Origin: Stentor coeruleus
Taxonomy: Eukaryota > Ciliophora > Heterotrichea > Heterotrichida > Stentoridae
Assembly: GCA_001970955.1 (NCBI GenBank)
Contig: MPUH01000149.1
Coordinates: 1 to 64,000, forward strand
Reading direction: 5' to 3'
DNA length: 64,000 nucleotides
Part shown: piece after piece, positions 60,646-64,000 of the stretch
Layout of the letters: each line of letters begins with the position of its first letter
Position numbering within the stretch: position 1 is the stretch's first letter
Position numbers and translations under genes: made by a program
The notes under the pieces: model-generated
The model's input: the letters and a program-made list of their open reading frames with translations, nothing else
Told to the model about the DNA's origin: nothing
Database searches by the model: none

Positions 60646-61803
60646 TTAATCTGATAAAGAATAATCTAATCTAAAACATATAGAATCACTATTTTGGCTA
60701 GGGAAATTTAATTCGATTGCTAAACTCATATCTTTATCAAACTGGTCTTCAGGTTCATCATACTCAGTATTCCCCCTTTGCAGTTCCACAAAGTTCGGTA
60801 TTCCTAAGGAGGTGCTCCACTTTTGACTTTTTAAAAAATTCCCTGAACACCAAATTATACAAGCCCCAGCTTGCGTAATTACTGATACAATAGGATAAAC
60901 ATGTGTATTTCTAGAGCCACAAATATGTGCTGCAGCTCCAAGTGGTGAATGCATATTTTTAGCCAAGCTAACATTAGATTCAATTTCAACAGTATCAAAC
61001 ATCTGCAAAGAATGTGATCCAGTTTCCTGAGGACATGCTAAAACAAACCAAGTTTCCATATTAGGCACAGTAAAAAAACATGAAGCTACCCATCGTCTTT
61101 TTTCAATACAATCAAAAATTTCTTTATTCCTCACAAACTCATATGGTTTCTTAAGCTCAAATACCCTTAGCGCCCGATCTCGGGCGCTTAATAAAAACAA
61201 ATTATTCCCATTACAAGCTAACTCACGTACTTCAGCTTGAAAAAACTCACTAACATCTTGTTTATAAAGTACTTCACATTGATAATTAAGCACATAAAAT
61301 ATATAATTCATTGAAGCAAAAAGGACAATAAAATCACTATTAAAACACCCAAACCATTCAACAGCAATTTGATCTTGTTTTAAAGATACACTTTCATTTG
61401 TTTTTATATTATGAAGGACAATATCACAACGTCCATAAACAAGAATATAATCATTTTTTATATCCATACCTGTAGCTTTAAAATGAAAAGTTGTGTGACT
61501 GTCTTCTGAACCTTGAATTTGTAGTATATAAAAATTATTTGCATCAGTAAGGATAAATATTTCTTTATGGACCCATTTAGCTTTAAGAACACGACCAGGT
61601 TTAGAAGGTTTATATCGCCAAACTATACTATGAGATAAAAAACTGTATATGAGGATATTCCCATTATTGCAACCTATAACAAGATATTCACCACAAGGAG
61701 AGAATTCTGATACACAACACCCTTCACCTTTAGATATGATTTCTACACAAGAGTAAGGTTGTAGTCTTTCAGCTTTGGCTAAATTTATGTTCATTCTTTC
61801 CAT
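60646..61803 (-). CDS. RBBP5: RBBP5/Swd1 subunit of COMPASS histone methyltransferase
   Basis: The 385-residue WD40 protein is an RBBP5/Swd1 homologue, a core subunit of SET1/MLL COMPASS complexes that methylate histone H3 lysine 4. WD-like blades run from about 20 to 335: CCVSEFSPCGEYLVIGCNNG, SHSIVWRYKPSKPGRV, LFLLSARDRALRVFEL. Blade seven and the following stretch are the telling part: RRWVASCFF, VYPIVSVITQAGACIIW and IPNFVELQRG then EYDEPEDQFD (335-356), which matches the PDFxEL...VEYEExExEFD hinge known from RBBP5, where SET and ASH2L contacts lie. The C-terminus is shorter than in human (538). The upstream flank holds an assembly seam. Confidence 0.82.
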   Translation of the reverse strand: MERMNINLAKAERLQPYSCVEIISKGEGCCVSEFSPCGEYLVIGCNNGNILIYSFLSHSIVWRYKPSKPGRVLKAKWVHKEIFILTDANNFYILQIQGSEDSHTTFHFKATGMDIKNDYILVYGRCDIVLHNIKTNESVSLKQDQIAVEWFGCFNSDFIVLFASMNYIFYVLNYQCEVLYKQDVSEFFQAEVRELACNGNNLFLLSARDRALRVFELKKPYEFVRNKEIFDCIEKRRWVASCFFTVPNMETWFVLACPQETGSHSLQMFDTVEIESNVSLAKNMHSPLGAAAHICGSRNTHVYPIVSVITQAGACIIWCSGNFLKSQKWSTSLGIPNFVELQRGNTEYDEPEDQFDKDMSLAIELNFPSQNSDSICFRLDYSLSD

Positions 61804-61956
61804 TTTTATATAAAAATTAAACTGTTGTTTAGGATTCTATGATATTTTAAAGCAAAAAGCATATTAACTATATAGANGTTGATTTTTATATAAAAATTAA
61901 ACTGTTGTTTAGGATTCTATGATATTTTAAAGCAAAAAGCATATTAACTATATAGA
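61802..61956. repeat. 75-bp duplication flanking single N (assembly seam)
   Basis: Bases 61802-61876 and 61882-61956 are identical, separated by one N at 61877 and four bases. As at 49576, this looks like overlapping contig ends joined without merging. It lies between two minus-strand genes and harms neither. Confidence 0.88.
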
Positions 61957-61961
61957 GAGGA

Positions 61962-63998
61962 TTATAATGGCTCTAGATCATTGATTTCATCAACTTTGAC
62001 TTCTAAGCCCCAGTAATTCACATGGCTATAAGTTTTGTCAGCTTTTGGACTCCATGATGGGGATGTAGTCCTTATATACTGTCCTATAGGCGAATCCTTT
62101 CTACCAGTCTCTTTACACTGATGTTCAGTCTCGATTTCCATATTTTTTTTCTCTTCATGCTTTACCTCTTCCTTCTCTAAATCATAAGTTTTAATCTCTT
62201 CATTTGCTTTATGTTCCTCAATATCCATTTTCTTCTCTTCCTCATAAAATTTCTCCTCTTCTTCCTCAACCTTCTTCATCTCTTCATGAACTTTTTCCTC
62301 TTCTTCATCAATCTTTTTTTCTTCCTCATGAGCTTTTTCCTCTTCATCCTTAACCTTAACTTCCTCTTGATCTTTTTTCTCATCCGCAAAAACAGCTTCA
62401 TGCCCAGAAACTTCTTCTATTTTTTTCTCAATAATTTCAGTAAGTATCTTAGCTTTTTCATTATCCCCATCATGATGTGTTGAAAATATAGGTGTAGGAA
62501 TATTAGTATGAGGTGGTGGATTAGGTAAAGGTTGATTAATACTTTTATCATCATGTAAATCGCTTTCACTTGATGAACTTTCACATTTCTTAAGTTCCCC
62601 AAGTTGTTTATTTTCAAATATATTCCTAACTTCTAAGTAATCTTTAGAAAACTCATCCCATTTACTGACTTTAACGAGTTTTGATTTGATATCTTCACAT
62701 TCTGAGTTTTTAAGGTAATTAGCGATTTTATTGATATACCCAAGGAAACCAAGTCGATGTTTTGGGTCAGGCATTAGGGCGTATTTGGTCATTTCATCTA
62801 AAAACCCTGAATCAAAGAGCATAGAGTTAATAAGATTAGGGTTTTTACTTGCTGCACATAGAAGAACTATACCTTCTACAATATTGTGAAGGAAAGAGTT
62901 CCAAGGCATAGCAAAGAAAATCTTTGTAATTGTCGTTAAAATGTGACTCTTGACAATAATCTCGCTATAATCCGTACTTTTATCTTTCAAAGCAAAACTT
63001 ATCAACTCTATAATTTTCAGCTTACTTTCTCCTAATACCTCAAAAGCTTCTCTATAAGTCCCAAGTATTTTCTGTTCATTTGCCTTAGCAAGTTTATTGT
63101 TTATATCAACAATATATTTATCAAAACTCTTAAAAACTGGGTTTTCTGGTAAAATATTCGCAAGGCTGAATTTGAAATTCAATACAAAATAAGCTCTGAT
63201 TATATTCGCCGCAGCTACAGATTGTATTAAAGAATCTGAGACTAAAAATAAAAAATATTCTTCAACATGAGCTGTAGTCATTATCTCAAACACTAAATCT
63301 TGCCAAGAATTTAAATCAGTCGCCCTTTGTAAAATCTCACTTAATATATACCCTGAAAAATACACACTTTGCTGATTAAGGTTTTTCATATTCTCAATGA
63401 CCATATTTATCAAAGTTTTTCTTTCTTCTAAATACAAACTCGTCTGTGAGTTCTCAAAAGTAAGAATTTTCAAGACTATATCTACAATGCTTTTTGAATA
63501 CAAATGTTGTGATAAAAGCTCAAAAACATTTTTTTCTTTAAAAAGCTCCATAGACCTATCAGAATTTTTGCTTATAAGCGCTTGAACTGCTTTACTAAAA
63601 TACCCTGACAAGGTTGAGTGTAAGGTTTTTTCTTTAAGGAATGAGAAGAGTTTATCGAATAAAGAAGGGGTATTGAAGATGGTTTCATGCAAAGGACTGG
63701 GTTCGGATAGCATCTCACATGCAATAAATGGGTGATTATGTGCACGTTTTGTATCAGCATCATTACTAGGGAATATTGTGATTAAATCGATTAGATATTC
63801 CATACGCTCAGCATTTAGGCTAAATAAAGGTTACAAGTTCATGAGTTTAGGATTTTGATTCCTTGTCTCTTGAATCACATTTTCATCATTGAGTAATGAC
63901 TGAGTTGTGGTTTCTTCTTGAGAAAGCAAGATTTCTAAGGAATGAGAATTCATTTGAAAACCACGGATCGCTGCCCAAAATGCACCAGTTAATTGCAT
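61962..63998 (-). CDS. SAPS-domain regulatory subunit of protein phosphatase 6
   Basis: The protein has a SAPS domain, found in PP6 (Sit4) regulatory subunits that hold the catalytic subunit and set its substrates. The reading frame from 63803 lacks the conserved first part. Splicing a 15-base intron (63820-63834) adds 54 codons from the ATG at 63996-63998: FWAAIRGFQ..., LLSQEETTTQSLLND and RNQNPKLMNFLNAERMEYL, which match the SAPS start. The total is about 673 residues. Further family marks are HPFIACEMLS and SGYFSKAVQALIS. HEAT-like helices continue to about 460, then a Glu/Lys-rich low-complexity tail (about 480-620). An upstream start beyond the window cannot be excluded. Confidence 0.87.
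63820..63834 (-). other. 15-base intron in PP6 regulatory gene
   Basis: On the minus strand GTAACCTTTATTTAG. It holds an in-frame TAA if kept. Removal joins CTCATGAACTT to CCTAAATGCT and restores the conserved KLMNFL motif of SAPS proteins. Confidence 0.9.
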
Positions 63999-64000
63999 TA

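Overview
The window looks like macronuclear DNA of a heterotrich ciliate close to Stentor. It is AT-rich and very gene-dense. TAA, TAG and TGA all end reading frames, as in the standard code, and tryptophans in conserved proteins are written TGG. Several genes are interrupted by 15- or 16-base GT...AG introns. The motor gene at 55727-57607 has two 15-base introns, the HAD-like gene at 28536-29862 one of 16, and the PP6 regulatory gene at 61962-63998 one of 15. A short (TGTTAGGG)n tract at 28263-28290 matches the heterotrich telomere repeat as I remember it (CCCTAACA on the other strand). The species is inferred, not proven.

1-4.6 kb: a 2,575-bp tandem duplication carrying an O-methyltransferase gene and a membrane RING-H2 gene; the RING gene of the left copy is broken. 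4.9-16 kb: mainly minus-strand genes: a small basic protein, an ATG2-type lipid-transfer/autophagy protein, isovaleryl-CoA dehydrogenase, an unknown protein and an FHA-bearing kinesin-3 ending in a CaaX-like box. A small plus-strand gene with a frame break lies between ATG2 and IVD. 16.4-17.3 kb: a decayed zinc-binding/kelch gene. 17.4-22.2 kb: an unknown protein, a cyclic-nucleotide-binding K+ channel and an SK-like K+ channel whose frame is broken once. 24-28.1 kb: an oxoglutarate carrier, a kelch protein whose N-terminal half looks like a dead trypsin fold, and a SABATH-type methyltransferase. 28.1-30 kb: a 56-bp duplication, the telomere-like tract and an intron-containing HAD-like protein.

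30-64 kb: a 1,722-residue cell-surface protein made of PPC-like repeats; an IQ/DUF4378-like protein probably linked to microtubules; a homeodomain-like protein; a tectonic (ciliary transition zone); a coiled-coil protein; a C2H2 protein; CLPTM1; a secreted DOMON protein; a kinase plus 2H-phosphodiesterase protein resembling the end of tRNA ligase; a membrane protein; a kinesin-7-like motor; two adjacent proteins with N-terminal acylation signals; an RBBP5/Swd1 COMPASS subunit; and a SAPS-domain PP6 regulator.

There is no operon logic: these are single eukaryotic genes, often 20-90 bp apart, in all orientations. Flanks upstream of starts tend to be A/C-rich and flanks after stops T/G-rich on the coding strand, which helps to orient genes. 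Two single-N positions flanked by perfect 73-75 bp duplications look like assembly seams, so single-base frame breaks here should be read with care. I recognised no tRNA, rRNA, CRISPR array or transposon.
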